A stretch of 9,470 bases of DNA from Spirochaetia bacterium. GTDB lineage: Bacteria; Spirochaetota; Spirochaetia; Sphaerochaetales; Sphaerochaetaceae. Of this stretch, positions 1 to 6,181 are shown piece after piece (the first letter of the stretch is position 1; the number at the start of each line of letters is the position of its first letter). A program made the position numbers and the translations under genes. The notes under the pieces were generated by a model. That model saw nothing but the letters and a program-made list of their open reading frames with translations. It searched no databases and had not been told where the DNA came from. The stretch covers positions 1-9,470 of the forward strand of contig SABI01000090.1 in NCBI GenBank assembly GCA_009929055.1, given 5' to 3'.

Positions 1-19
1 CTCTCTTTGAGGAGACTAT

Positions 20-313
20 ATGGAGAAGTTAATTAAGCTATTGATACAACACTCTAAAGTTGGAAGCTTAGAGAATGAGCAGTTAGTAATGAAGGAAATC
101 CGCTCTTGGGTGGGCGAAGGTCTTGAGGCAGAGTTTTACTGTGATTGCTATGAAAGTATTAGAAAACTAAAAGTTGTTGATGAAGATAGTTTGTTTAATA
201 ACTTTATCATGGCAACAACTTACAGAGAAAGGTGTCTAAGGCAACTTGGAAAATATGTAAGATATTATAGTGGCGGAATGTATGAGCCGTTTAATAATGG
301 AGATGAACAATGA
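20..313 (+). CDS. Hypothetical protein, 97 aa
   Basis: I do not recognise this family. The start is well supported: GAGGAG lies a few bases upstream of the ATG at the very left edge of the window. The product looks soluble and mostly helical, with no signal peptide or membrane segment. It has a small aromatic and cysteine patch (FYCDCYES, about residues 39-46) and a tyrosine/glycine-rich end. Its TGA overlaps the ATG of the next gene (ATGA), so the two are probably translationally coupled in one operon that enters the window from the left. I am confident it is a real gene from the ribosome site, the overlap and the lack of a competing frame. Its function cannot be inferred. Confidence 0.8.
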   Translation: MEKLIKLLIQHSKVGSLENEQLVMKEIRSWVGEGLEAEFYCDCYESIRKLKVVDEDSLFNNFIMATTYRERCLRQLGKYVRYYSGGMYEPFNNGDEQ

Positions 314-771
314 AAACTATCATGAAAAAAAGATCATGCCCAAAATGCAAACAAGGAAAGACATATAATCCTTTGCTCAAGACATTCAAAAGGTGCGCTC
401 ACTGCAATGGAACAGGCGATATTAATGTTTTTTCTCATTATGAGAAAGACGAAAAGTGTCCATACAATTGCATGGATTGCCCATCAGAAATAATGGATAA
501 GTGCATTGATGCTTGTATCATATTTCCTGCTTTTAATAAGACGCCAAAAGATTGTGTGCTCAATGCAGTAATATCCCCTGAAATGGCAAGACTAACTCTT
601 GAAAGGCTCAGATTTCCAGACCATGAACTTAGGTTGTCATATCGTGGGAATTTGGAACTAATACATGGCAATGATGAAACCCCTGAGCCCAAGAAAGCGA
701 TAGAGGTTGACGCAGAAATTGCCTTCAAATGCTACTATGTGATTGGACATGCCTTCAGAGGTGGATTATGA
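310..771 (+). CDS. Cysteine-rich protein with DnaJ-like zinc site, 153 aa
   Basis: Residues 10-37 carry CPKC and then CAHCNGTGD. This CxxC...CxxCxGxG pattern is typical of DnaJ-type zinc knuckles and of many small phage or plasmid zinc proteins. A second cluster follows at C50, C54, C57, C65 and C69, so the N-terminal half probably binds one or two zinc ions. The C-terminal half has no cysteine cluster and no recognisable domain. There is no J-domain, so this is not a DnaJ co-chaperone. A role in nucleic-acid or protein contact is only a guess. ATG 310 is preferred over ATG 322 because GGAG at 299-302 is well spaced and the ATG overlaps the previous stop. The 3' end overlaps the next ATG in the same way. 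Confidence 0.82.
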   Translation: MKTIMKKRSCPKCKQGKTYNPLLKTFKRCAHCNGTGDINVFSHYEKDEKCPYNCMDCPSEIMDKCIDACIIFPAFNKTPKDCVLNAVISPEMARLTLERLRFPDHELRLSYRGNLELIHGNDETPEPKKAIEVDAEIAFKCYYVIGHAFRGGL

Positions 772-1193
772 AAGATATAAATCCAGTAATACCTCCAGAA
801 GAGCAAGAGCGGTTATTTGACTCTCTTAATAGCAGACATAAACAATTAGTTACTACTATACTGTCGCTTGCTATAGGTGGCAATATATTTGGAGAGTCAA
901 AAGACAAATATTGTGCTCCAGATAATTCTGTTGAAGTAAGCAAAGAAGAATTTGATTTAGTAAATAGTCTTGAGGTTAATTGGGCTAAATCCTTTGCAGA
1001 GAAAAACGGAGATGAAGATTTTTCCTATCTTGGGATATTGAAAGTTAAGAATGGTAAGTTTCACGTGTTTCAAAATGGCAAAAAGCTGATGTCTATAAAT
1101 CCAGTAGCGAAGCTACATAATATAACTTTGAGATACTATCTCGTTGTCAAAGTTGTTAGTGATTCACTAAGAAATAAAATAGTATTAGTATAA
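768..1193 (+). CDS. Hypothetical protein, 141 aa
   Basis: The family is not recognised. The frame stays open upstream to 729, but the ATG at 768 is the likely start. It overlaps the TGA of the previous gene as ATGA and is preceded by GAGGTGG, whereas 729 has no ribosome site. The product begins with an acidic, proline-containing stretch (PVIPPEEQERLF), then a short hydrophobic helix (about residues 26-38) too weak to call a membrane anchor. The C-terminal half (after about residue 83, LGILKVKNGKFHVFQNG) reads as alternating beta strands and ends with a hydrophobic, basic tail. It is probably in the same transcript as its upstream neighbours. No function can be proposed. Confidence 0.78.
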   Translation: MKDINPVIPPEEQERLFDSLNSRHKQLVTTILSLAIGGNIFGESKDKYCAPDNSVEVSKEEFDLVNSLEVNWAKSFAEKNGDEDFSYLGILKVKNGKFHVFQNGKKLMSINPVAKLHNITLRYYLVVKVVSDSLRNKIVLV

Positions 1194-1220
1194 ACTTAAA
1201 AGAAACAAAGGAGATGCAAG

Positions 1221-1508
1221 ATGCTTACTATGAAGTATTCCACTAAGTTCAGTGAACAGAATACAATAGTTACAACCTTTCAAGGTATTCCAGATTATGA
1301 TGCCGCAGATAATTTACATGATGCGATGTGGGGCTACTTTATTGATGATGTAGAGTCTTTATGCTTTAGTGAGTTTTCTGAGGATAGAAAAACGATTTGT
1401 GAAATATCTGTAGAAGGTGAACAGGTTCATACAGGAACTCTTTCTGAAACAGGAGAGTTCTTATATAAGAAATTAGAAAAAGCGGCAGGAGAAAAGAAGA
1501 ATGATTGA
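1221..1508 (+). CDS. Hypothetical acidic protein, 95 aa
   Basis: The family is not recognised. The start is firm: AAAGGAG at 1207-1213 sits seven bases before the ATG. The protein is acidic and looks like a compact alpha/beta fold: strands near residues 5-20 (TKFSEQNTIVTTF), a helical DYDAADNLHDAMWGYFIDDV segment, another strand pair (KTICEISVEGEQ), then a charged C-terminal helix ending in KKND. The 27-base gap before it holds only the ribosome site. Its end overlaps the next gene by 8 bases. It is probably cytoplasmic. No motif ties it to an enzyme class. Confidence 0.8.
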   Translation: MLTMKYSTKFSEQNTIVTTFQGIPDYDAADNLHDAMWGYFIDDVESLCFSEFSEDRKTICEISVEGEQVHTGTLSETGEFLYKKLEKAAGEKKND

Positions 1509-1818
1509 GAGAACTCCAGAAGAATATGAGCGGCTTATTGAAATCTATAATTCAGTAGTTAGAAACCTCATAGTATCTGCAATTTCCAATAACGGTTCAG
1601 TACCGATTTGTTTGAGATATGACTTGGTAAAGACCTTACCTTGTCCACAGATATTAAGTATATTTGAAGGGTATCAAAAAATTGGAGTAGAGGAAATATT
1701 GGTAGAAATACTCAGTATTAGTGAGACTACTGCATATTTAGTATTTAACAAGTGCGAGTTTGCTACAGTAAATTTGAGTGAAATTATTCATATTTTGGAT
1801 AAACTCCAGCTTGCATAA
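1501..1818 (+). CDS. Hypothetical protein, 105 aa
   Basis: No family is recognised. The ATG overlaps the end of the previous gene, and AGGAG at 1487-1491 lies inside that gene's last codons, nine bases upstream of the ATG. The product begins with a charged helix (TPEEYERLIEIYNSVVRNL) and continues with alternating hydrophobic segments that suggest a small alpha/beta domain. It has no metal-binding cluster, signal peptide or clear membrane span. It is the last gene of the first block. The sequence after its stop turns AT-rich and contains the next promoter. No rho-independent terminator is visible, so read-through into the next block is likely. Confidence 0.78.
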   Translation: MIERTPEEYERLIEIYNSVVRNLIVSAISNNGSVPICLRYDLVKTLPCPQILSIFEGYQKIGVEEILVEILSISETTAYLVFNKCEFATVNLSEIIHILDKLQLA

Positions 1819-1838
1819 AGAATTTAAAGTATATAAAT

Positions 1839-1873
1839 ATAGTTCTTGACGAAATATCCACTTTTTTTATACT
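1839..1873 (+). promoter_or_regulatory. Sigma-70-like promoter upstream of the 1935 gene
   Basis: The -35 hexamer TTGACG (1846-1851) and -10 hexamer TATACT (1868-1873) are separated by 16 bp. The -35 is extended upstream as ATAGTTCTTGAC (1839-1850), an extension that recurs at two other promoters here (6338 and 9241). The predicted start is near 1880. The promoter would drive the block holding the GHKL-type protein. Confidence 0.75.
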
Positions 1874-1877
1874 GTAA

Positions 1878-1897
1878 TTGTGTTGCAATTAACACAA
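1878..1897. promoter_or_regulatory. Hyphenated palindrome at the transcription start, possible operator
   Basis: TTGTGTT (1878-1884) and AACACAA (1891-1897) form a perfect 7-bp inverted repeat around a 6-base centre. It lies across the predicted start of the promoter at 1846-1873, a usual site for a dimeric repressor. It could equally form a small hairpin at the 5' end of the mRNA. Which of these applies cannot be decided from sequence. Confidence 0.45.
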
Positions 1898-1906
1898 ATA
1901 AAAAAC

Positions 1907-1928
1907 TTGCCTAACTCAGGCAAAGGAG
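1907..1928 (+). promoter_or_regulatory. 5' hairpin abutting the ribosome site
   Basis: TTGCCT and AGGCAA pair as a 6-bp stem around the loop AACTC (1907-1923). The last two stem bases are the first two of AAAGGAG (1922-1928), the ribosome site for the gene at 1935. There is no T run, so it is not a terminator. It may stabilise the 5' end or tune translation. Confidence 0.5.
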
Positions 1929-1934
1929 AAAAAA

Positions 1935-2456
1935 ATGAGTGACCAAGAAAAAGACCTAACTTTGGAAGGACAAGAAAAAGAACTTACCTTGTCGGAAATG
2001 CTTGCCTCTTTGAATGAGGCTCAACTTGTAGCTTCGGTAGTTGCTCCAATCGCTAAAGACAAGAAAGTAAAAGTAGCTAAAGAAGTTAAGAAACTTCAAA
2101 AGCTCTTTGAAGCCAAGAAGGTAAAGACAGTACTTGTTAGTGATGGAAAGATTCTCTCGTTTGTTACTCGCACAGGTTTCCTGCTTGTTCCTGTCAGTGT
2201 CTTTGGTGAAACCGCCATGCTTCAAGAAGTAAAAGACGTATTTGATGCCTCTGAAGAGTTTAAGCTGAAGTCGGTGGGAGACCCTGAGTCTAATGAAGAG
2301 GATAACTATGAAATCACTTTTACCCACGAAGGTGAGAAACACTTGGCTCTTTTTGCCATAAAGAAAAACTCTCGCAAAGCCAAGGAAGAAGAAAAAGTTA
2401 ATGTTGAAGATACTCCTGAAACTGAGAGTCAGGATGAAGAGATGCCCGAACTATAA
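1935..2456 (+). CDS. Hypothetical acidic, charged protein, 173 aa
   Basis: The family is not recognised. It is the first gene after the promoter at 1846-1873, with AAAGGAG seven bases before the ATG. The N-terminus holds a 9-residue tandem repeat (DQEKDLTLE then GQEKELTLS). A lysine-rich helical stretch follows (about residues 40-62, KDKKVKVAKEVKKLQKL). Next comes a probable beta core (VKTVLVSDGKILSFVTRTGFLLVPVSVF), then a strongly acidic, probably disordered tail ending in MPEL. This basic-middle, acidic-end layout is common in abundant nucleic-acid-associated or scaffold-like phage proteins, but nothing here proves that role. Being first after a strong promoter suggests high expression. A 9-bp hairpin separates it from the GHKL-type gene downstream, with which it is probably co-transcribed. 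Confidence 0.82.
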   Translation: MSDQEKDLTLEGQEKELTLSEMLASLNEAQLVASVVAPIAKDKKVKVAKEVKKLQKLFEAKKVKTVLVSDGKILSFVTRTGFLLVPVSVFGETAMLQEVKDVFDASEEFKLKSVGDPESNEEDNYEITFTHEGEKHLALFAIKKNSRKAKEEEKVNVEDTPETESQDEEMPEL

Positions 2457-2467
2457 ACTGGGATATT

Positions 2468-2505
2468 GGGGCTGTTTGAAATATAACAGCCCCGTCCTTT
2501 AGGAG
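2468..2505 (+). promoter_or_regulatory. Strong intergenic hairpin before the GHKL gene
   Basis: GGGGCTGTT (2468-2476) and AACAGCCCC (2485-2493) form a perfect 9-bp, GC-rich stem with an 8-base loop. The bases after it (GTCCTTT) lack a clean U tract, so a rho-independent terminator is doubtful. The ribosome site AGGAG (2501-2505) follows at once. It may be an mRNA processing or stabilising element between two co-transcribed genes, or a leaky terminator that lowers expression of the GHKL gene. Confidence 0.5.
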
Positions 2506-2510
2506 AGAAC

Positions 2511-3605
2511 ATGAAGCATGTTTTGACAATAAGCGAAAATTATGTTAAGCATTGGGATGTTTCCAGAGCTTTAGCAGAACTCGCACTTAACGGAGTAGAA
2601 AGGGCTAAAGATTGTTCAGAAAGCCCATTTGATTTCCAAAGAAAGGTATATGATGGAAACATTGACATATCTTTCAGAAATAAGAATTCAAGTCTATCTC
2701 TCAAAGACCTATGTTTGGGAAATTCTACAAAGAATGACCATTTCGGAGAAGGACTAAAGCTTGCAATTTTAACTTTAGTGCGTGCTGGAAAAGAAGTTAA
2801 AATAGGGTTTAAAGATGTTTTGTGGACTTTTTCCCTTGAGTATAATCAAAAATTTCAGTCAAACCTACTTACCCTCAATTCAAGTAAGGCTAAAGTATCT
2901 CGCAAAGATTTGATTATACAAGTTAACAACATTTTGGCAGAAGAGTACGAAGAGTATGGAGCATTTTTCTTAGACCAAGAGCCTACTCTTTATTATGAGA
3001 ATCAATATGGTAAAATAACTACAGAGTTTGCGGGATGTTATCTTGCCAGAATGAATACCAGATTAAATACTCTTTTTGGGTATTCTTTGAACGATTCTGT
3101 ATTAGCAAATAATAGAGAGCGCAATGTAATAGCAGACCAAGCTAAGGTATTTAGCTCTTTAATCCTGCTTCATTTTGAAAAGATATTAGAGACTGGAAAT
3201 TGGGATAAGGTATATAGAACCTTTTTCAGAGTACTATTTGCTTATGGTGAGGATGTCACTTATACGCTAGAATCAGAGGTTATAGATTTCTTTGCTAACA
3301 GAGGTCTTTTATCAGGAGAAATATTTGAGAAATATGCAGAAGAGTATATTACAGAAAATACATATTACTCAGACAGCGCTGTTGAACTTGAGTTAGCAAG
3401 AGCACGGGGTTTAACAATTCAGTATATGCCAAGCCACAGAACTAAAGCCTTTGAAAACAGTAAAAGGTTTAATAATATTGGTGGTGTTAAAGTTAATTAT
3501 AGTAAAAGTGGTTTTGTAGGAGAGATAGCTAAGAAATACTCATTAGCGGAAGAGGACGTTAAAACCTTAAAAGCATTCATGTACTTAGGAGACGATAATG
3601 CTTGA
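2511..3605 (+). CDS. GHKL (Hsp90/MutL/histidine-kinase-like) ATPase-fold protein, 364 aa
   Basis: This is the largest protein in the window and the only one with a clear superfamily. Residues 23-30 (ELALNGVE) match the GHKL N box: a helix with glutamate and asparagine that bind water and magnesium at the ATP site. Residues 69-74 (LGNSTK) followed by 78-85 (FGEGLKLA) match the lid and the G2 (GxGxK-like) motif seen in Hsp90, MutL and gyrase B. The G1 box, normally DxGxG, is degenerate here (RNKNSSLSL, 56-64), so hydrolysis may be weak or absent. A second region ending in FGYSLND and NRERN (189-205) resembles, from memory, the lower half of phage-encoded Hsp90-like proteins. The last third (about 215-364) is helical and unassigned. 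AGGAG lies six bases upstream of the ATG. Its end overlaps the next gene by 8 bases, suggesting coupled production with that partner. The substrate and biological role are unknown. Confidence 0.72.
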   Translation: MKHVLTISENYVKHWDVSRALAELALNGVERAKDCSESPFDFQRKVYDGNIDISFRNKNSSLSLKDLCLGNSTKNDHFGEGLKLAILTLVRAGKEVKIGFKDVLWTFSLEYNQKFQSNLLTLNSSKAKVSRKDLIIQVNNILAEEYEEYGAFFLDQEPTLYYENQYGKITTEFAGCYLARMNTRLNTLFGYSLNDSVLANNRERNVIADQAKVFSSLILLHFEKILETGNWDKVYRTFFRVLFAYGEDVTYTLESEVIDFFANRGLLSGEIFEKYAEEYITENTYYSDSAVELELARARGLTIQYMPSHRTKAFENSKRFNNIGGVKVNYSKSGFVGEIAKKYSLAEEDVKTLKAFMYLGDDNA

Positions 3606-4035
3606 GTATGAAAAATTCATTGAGGAGTCTTTAGATAAAGATGAAGAGGTTGGAAAGATTTTAATAGCTGCTCGACTTTCCAGTGATGAAAAATTTGAAG
3701 AGTTCTTCATTGAGCAGTATGTTGAGCTTACAAGGAAGAAAACTAAAAAACTGGGAATGCCTACAGGGTTTGACCACTCTAAAGAAAAGTTGTTTGAAGC
3801 GGTAGGAATAGATGAAGAAGAATTTAAAAGCACTGTAGAAGCTTTCTACTCTCCATCAAGCGCAGAGACGTCTAAACAAGTGGAAGAGCTTTGTAAATTA
3901 GCTATAAAGAGTAAATCAAAGTTAAAGATGGTAGCCATGTTAGCAGCATCCTTTTTTAATGTAAGCTCCACATTAAGTAAGATTCAAAAAATTGGGGAAG
4001 CAGTCTTGGAGGTTACAAGTGCGAAGGGAGAATAA
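3598..4035 (+). CDS. Hypothetical helical protein, 145 aa, coupled to the GHKL gene
   Basis: The family is not recognised. The ATG lies within the last codons of the GHKL gene, and AGGAG at 3587-3591 precedes it, so its translation is probably coupled to that gene. The sequence is rich in E, K, S and L with few aromatics and looks all-helical. It has a charged N-terminal half (about 1-85) and a more hydrophobic C-terminal helix pair (about 100-140, containing LKMVAMLAASFFNV). That hydrophobic stretch is short and is followed by a polar segment, so a buried helix is more likely than a membrane anchor. Its tight linkage to the GHKL gene suggests a partner, but this rests on position only. Confidence 0.78.
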   Translation: MLEYEKFIEESLDKDEEVGKILIAARLSSDEKFEEFFIEQYVELTRKKTKKLGMPTGFDHSKEKLFEAVGIDEEEFKSTVEAFYSPSSAETSKQVEELCKLAIKSKSKLKMVAMLAASFFNVSSTLSKIQKIGEAVLEVTSAKGE

Positions 4036-4300
4036 GAGCATTATACAGGAAGTATATTCTCAAGCCAAGAAAGAAGGAAGAGATGTAAAAGTGGAAGATT
4101 TTGTCTCTTTAGTAAGAGATAAGAAGCTAACTGCAATTTCCTTAGTAGAGGCTTTGATTGAATCTTATAATGATTGTGCGGAATTAGAAGCAAGGCTATA
4201 CCTCTGTAGAGGCTATATTGAAAAAGTAGTATTAGGAAAGGACTCTTCTAAAGATACTCCAGAGGACAGAAGTTTGGACAAGTTATTCACAGAAGAGTAA
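4019..4300 (+). CDS. Hypothetical protein, 93 aa (GTG start)
   Basis: The family is not recognised. The reading frame is open from 3992, but the GTG at 4019 is the better start. GGAGG at 4008-4012 sits six bases before it, and this reduces the overlap with the preceding gene to 17 bases. The product is helical and charged, with hydrophobic helices around residues 27-50 (FVSLVRDKKLTAISLVEALI) and 56-72, then an acidic, lysine-rich tail. It is the fourth gene of the GHKL block and the last before a 160-base gap. A non-ATG start inside the upstream gene suggests lower, coupled expression. Confidence 0.72.
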   Translation: MRRENKSIIQEVYSQAKKEGRDVKVEDFVSLVRDKKLTAISLVEALIESYNDCAELEARLYLCRGYIEKVVLGKDSSKDTPEDRSLDKLFTEE

Positions 4301-4407
4301 AATTATAGCCAAAAACAGTAAAATCAGGATAAAAGTTAAACCCTATTAGTAAAAATATGGTGTCGAAAATCTAACAAGAATAGCTAAAATTAGAAGGTTC
4401 TTATACA

Positions 4408-4440
4408 ATGAAAAAGTTAGTTTTAGTGTAACTTTTTTTA
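4408..4440 (+). terminator. AT-rich terminator-like hairpin overlapped by a mini-ORF
   Basis: AAAAAGTTA (4411-4419) and TAACTTTTT (4429-4437) form a 9-bp stem with a 9-base loop, and the T run continues to 4439. This matches a rho-independent terminator, although the stem is weak because it is nearly all A and T. A 7-codon frame, ATG 4408 to TAA 4431 (MKKLVLV), covers the ascending arm and loop, with GAAGG (4393-4397) ten bases upstream. A ribosome on that frame would unfold the hairpin, so an attenuator is possible. The rest of 4301-4407 shows no gene or clear promoter. Confidence 0.45.
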
Positions 4441-4460
4441 ACCCTCAGAAAGGAGTTGAA

Positions 4461-4733
4461 ATGACCCTGCCGTTGGAATTAATCAGAAAATATGAGTGTG
4501 AAGGACGAAACGTAGAACTGTTTTATATCAGAAGAGTAGACTTATACGTATTAAAAGCAGGAAGAAAAGCATTTTTCGCAGTTCTCTATAAGGGAGTGGG
4601 AAGTTATTCTAGTGTTCCCGAAAAGCTTCCCAAAGATAAGCGTAAAGAAGCAATAAGCAAAGGATGGTGTGTATTTATGTCCGAAGCTTTAAGTTCAAAA
4701 CTAAATCTTGAAAGTCTTACGTTCGAGGGATAA
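4461..4733 (+). CDS. Hypothetical protein, 90 aa
   Basis: No family is recognised. AAAGGAG at 4449-4455 lies five bases before the ATG, just after the terminator-like hairpin. The product is basic and beta-rich in its middle (VELFYIRRVDLYVLKAGRKAFFAVLYKGVG, shown here in parts: residues about 18-48). A lysine-rich segment (KLPKDKRKEAISKG) and a short hydrophobic end follow. It begins the 4461-6138 gene block, in which junctions are overlapping or only one to ten bases apart. Cytoplasmic location is assumed because no signal or membrane span is present. Confidence 0.77.
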   Translation: MTLPLELIRKYECEGRNVELFYIRRVDLYVLKAGRKAFFAVLYKGVGSYSSVPEKLPKDKRKEAISKGWCVFMSEALSSKLNLESLTFEG

Positions 4734-4734
4734 A

Positions 4735-5118
4735 ATGAAGCCAAGAGATTATAAAAGTCTTTATATGGAAGGAAACCATATCAAAGAAGAGCGGTTTGGT
4801 GAAATGATGGAAGCTCTGGATAAGGATTTCCATGAGATGTTATTAAAGGTGCTAAATAACAGAACAACAATGAGTCATAAAAATTTCAATTTCGTAGTAA
4901 CTGGCATGAAACAGAAGTGGGAAGCAATATTCTCTGAACAGAGAAGTAAGGGAAAAACCCTTTGGGACAGATTTTACAGGTTCAATATTCTTCCATATAA
5001 AGTTAAGTATACTGATGGAGTATGCTTTAAAGAAACACACGTCGAAGAAGAGGTTAGTGAACAAGAAGTTCCTAAGAAAAGATTTAACCTGTTAGAACTT
5101 TTTAGAGGTAAAAAATGA
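4735..5118 (+). CDS. Hypothetical protein, 127 aa
   Basis: No family is recognised. The frame is open from 4708, but the ATG at 4735, one base after the previous stop, has GAGGGA at 4725-4730 and is the likely start. The N-terminal two thirds are helical with many methionines and charged residues (GEMMEALDKDFHEMLLKVL). A tryptophan- and aromatic-containing segment follows (TLWDRFYRFNILPYKVKY). The end consists of an acidic linker (HVEEEVSEQEVP) and a short basic tail (LELFRGKK), a layout often seen in a flexible interaction tail. The stop overlaps the next ATG (ATGA). Function is unknown. Confidence 0.78.
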   Translation: MKPRDYKSLYMEGNHIKEERFGEMMEALDKDFHEMLLKVLNNRTTMSHKNFNFVVTGMKQKWEAIFSEQRSKGKTLWDRFYRFNILPYKVKYTDGVCFKETHVEEEVSEQEVPKKRFNLLELFRGKK

Positions 5119-5303
5119 ACTTTAGTTATCTGTTTGAGCCAAAGAGAAAGAAAGAAAGAATTAACTGTTTAGCTTGTCAGTACTCGTCAAGGTATTCAAA
5201 AGGAGGGTGTCTAAATTCCCTAAAAGCGCAGTATCCAAAAAATTGTAAGGCATTTAGAAAAGCCAAGTTAACTATGAGAGTTAAGGCAATGTTTAGAGGA
5301 TAG
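5115..5303 (+). CDS. Small four-cysteine basic protein, 62 aa
   Basis: The spacing C18-x2-C21-x10-C32-x11-C44 suggests one bound zinc, or less likely an iron-sulfur centre. The surrounding pattern (CLAC, then GGC, then YPKNCKAF) resembles many tiny phage and host proteins of unknown role. The rest is strongly lysine- and arginine-rich at both ends, so nucleic-acid contact is plausible but unproven. The ATG overlaps the previous stop as ATGA, and AGAGG lies upstream inside that gene. The TAG stop is one base from the next ATG, so these genes are translated as a chain. Confidence 0.75.
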   Translation: MNFSYLFEPKRKKERINCLACQYSSRYSKGGCLNSLKAQYPKNCKAFRKAKLTMRVKAMFRG

Positions 5304-5304
5304 A

Positions 5305-5652
5305 ATGGAAAACACTATAAGAGAATACGGTAAAGAATTTTACTCAAGTTCAGGGCTAACTCCTGAGTTCGATACTTTCAGAAAACTCTTCAAAAAAGAA
5401 ATTACTAAGCTCTTAAAGAAGTTAGGGGCTACAGACATTAAGGTCAGTTATGGTCATTATGAAATATCTGGATACTTTACCTACAAGGAAAAAGCATGGT
5501 ATTTTAATAGTGGAGATGTTAGATTCAAGTGTTTAGATTCTATGTTATTAAGAAGAGTAAAAAATTATGAGGACTGCACGGGGTACATAAATCAGTGGGT
5601 TCCCTTTACAAGTCAGTTTGAAGAAGTATTAAGTCAAAAAATAAACTTTTAA
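5305..5652 (+). CDS. Conserved phage/mobile-element protein of unknown function, 115 aa
   Basis: From memory, the middle of this protein resembles a small uncharacterised family common in phages, plasmids and integrative elements of Firmicutes. The pattern is a helical 'EFxxFRKxFKKEI' segment (about 22-34), then a glycine-rich 'YGHYEISGYFT' (about 50-60), then 'WYFNSGDVRF' (about 66-75), and a 'MLLRRVKNYEDCTGYINQWV' end (about 80-99). The order of these blocks is distinctive, but I cannot run a search, so the link is moderate. Its biochemical role is not known. AGAGGA at 5295-5300 precedes the ATG. No transmembrane segment is seen. Confidence 0.78.
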   Translation: MENTIREYGKEFYSSSGLTPEFDTFRKLFKKEITKLLKKLGATDIKVSYGHYEISGYFTYKEKAWYFNSGDVRFKCLDSMLLRRVKNYEDCTGYINQWVPFTSQFEEVLSQKINF

Positions 5653-5662
5653 GGAGATTAAG

Positions 5663-5965
5663 ATGTGGAACGTGTATTTGTTGAATACCCCTAAAGATAT
5701 AGAAAAAGAAGAAATCGAGAAGAGAGTATTAAACTCTTTCAAAGAAGATTCGTTCTTTATAGATAATGAATTAGATGTTCAGTTAGTAACAAGAAAAGCT
5801 ATAGCAGACGAATTTATAGTCTTTTCAAAGAAGGATTATGATTATTATTCAGATGCGGGAATGCTTGATTTGAAGATGCCCAATACTCTATCTCTATTTG
5901 ATTTAGAATCAAATGAAGTTATTATGCAGACCTTGGTAACATTAAATAAAAGGAGACGAACATGA
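5663..5965 (+). CDS. Hypothetical acidic protein, 100 aa
   Basis: No family is recognised. AAGGAG (5651-5656) overlaps the previous stop and lies six bases from this ATG. The protein starts with a beta-like MWNVYLL stretch, followed by a charged helix (KDIEKEEIEKRVLNSF). It has an acidic, tyrosine-rich middle (KKDYDYYSDAGMLDLK) and a short basic end (KRRRT). The stop overlaps the start of the next gene (ATGA), and the AAAGGAG for that gene lies inside these last codons. It is probably soluble and translated in tandem with its neighbours. No function is implied. Confidence 0.78.
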   Translation: MWNVYLLNTPKDIEKEEIEKRVLNSFKEDSFFIDNELDVQLVTRKAIADEFIVFSKKDYDYYSDAGMLDLKMPNTLSLFDLESNEVIMQTLVTLNKRRRT

Positions 5966-6138
5966 AAGCAAAGATTGAAAACGGAATACTATACGTAGAA
6001 GCCCCTTTAGTTAGTAACCCTCCACGTTCAAAGAGCGGGAAAACAAAAGTTCCTTTTAGTACCAATGGATTCATTCAGTTGAAAGATGAGAATGGAAAAG
6101 ACCACTCTTTATCCATTAACCTTATTACCAAAGACTAA
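5962..6138 (+). CDS. Small conserved phage protein, 58 aa
   Basis: The first ATG after AAAGGAG (5949-5955) opens a 58-codon frame that ends in TAA just before a terminator. The layout is a beta-like KIENGILYVEAPL opening, then PPRSKSGKTKV (about 20-30), then a glycine-containing FSTNGFIQLKDENGK stretch. From memory this matches a family of roughly 60-residue phage and mobile-element proteins with a conserved P-S-x-SGKT segment. SGKT recalls a P-loop, but the protein is far too short to be an NTPase and lacks the GxxxxGK spacing, so that reading is rejected. Its role is unknown. It is the last gene of the 4461-6138 block. Confidence 0.75.
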   Translation: MKAKIENGILYVEAPLVSNPPRSKSGKTKVPFSTNGFIQLKDENGKDHSLSINLITKD

Positions 6139-6152
6139 CACGGTCTCTCTCC

Positions 6153-6181
6153 AAGCCCAGTTTAAGGACTGGGCTTTTTTT
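6153..6181 (+). terminator. Rho-independent terminator
   Basis: AAGCCCAGT (6153-6161) and ACTGGGCTT (6168-6176) form a perfect 9-bp stem with a 6-base loop, followed by an uninterrupted T run to 6181. It closes the 4461-6138 gene block. The stem is nearly the same as that of the terminator at 8766. Confidence 0.92.

Noticed and set aside
438..728. A 96-codon minus-strand frame
   Set aside because: It is contained in the cysteine-rich gene at 310, with serine-rich composition typical of antisense frames and no operon context.
1956..2342. A 128-codon minus-strand frame
   Set aside because: It lies wholly inside the well-supported gene at 1935 and its product is a phenylalanine/leucine-rich mirror of lysine-rich codons on the other strand.
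6019..6051. SGKT segment in the 58-residue protein as a Walker A P-loop
   Set aside because: The glycine spacing of GxxxxGK[ST] is missing and the protein is too short for an NTPase domain.
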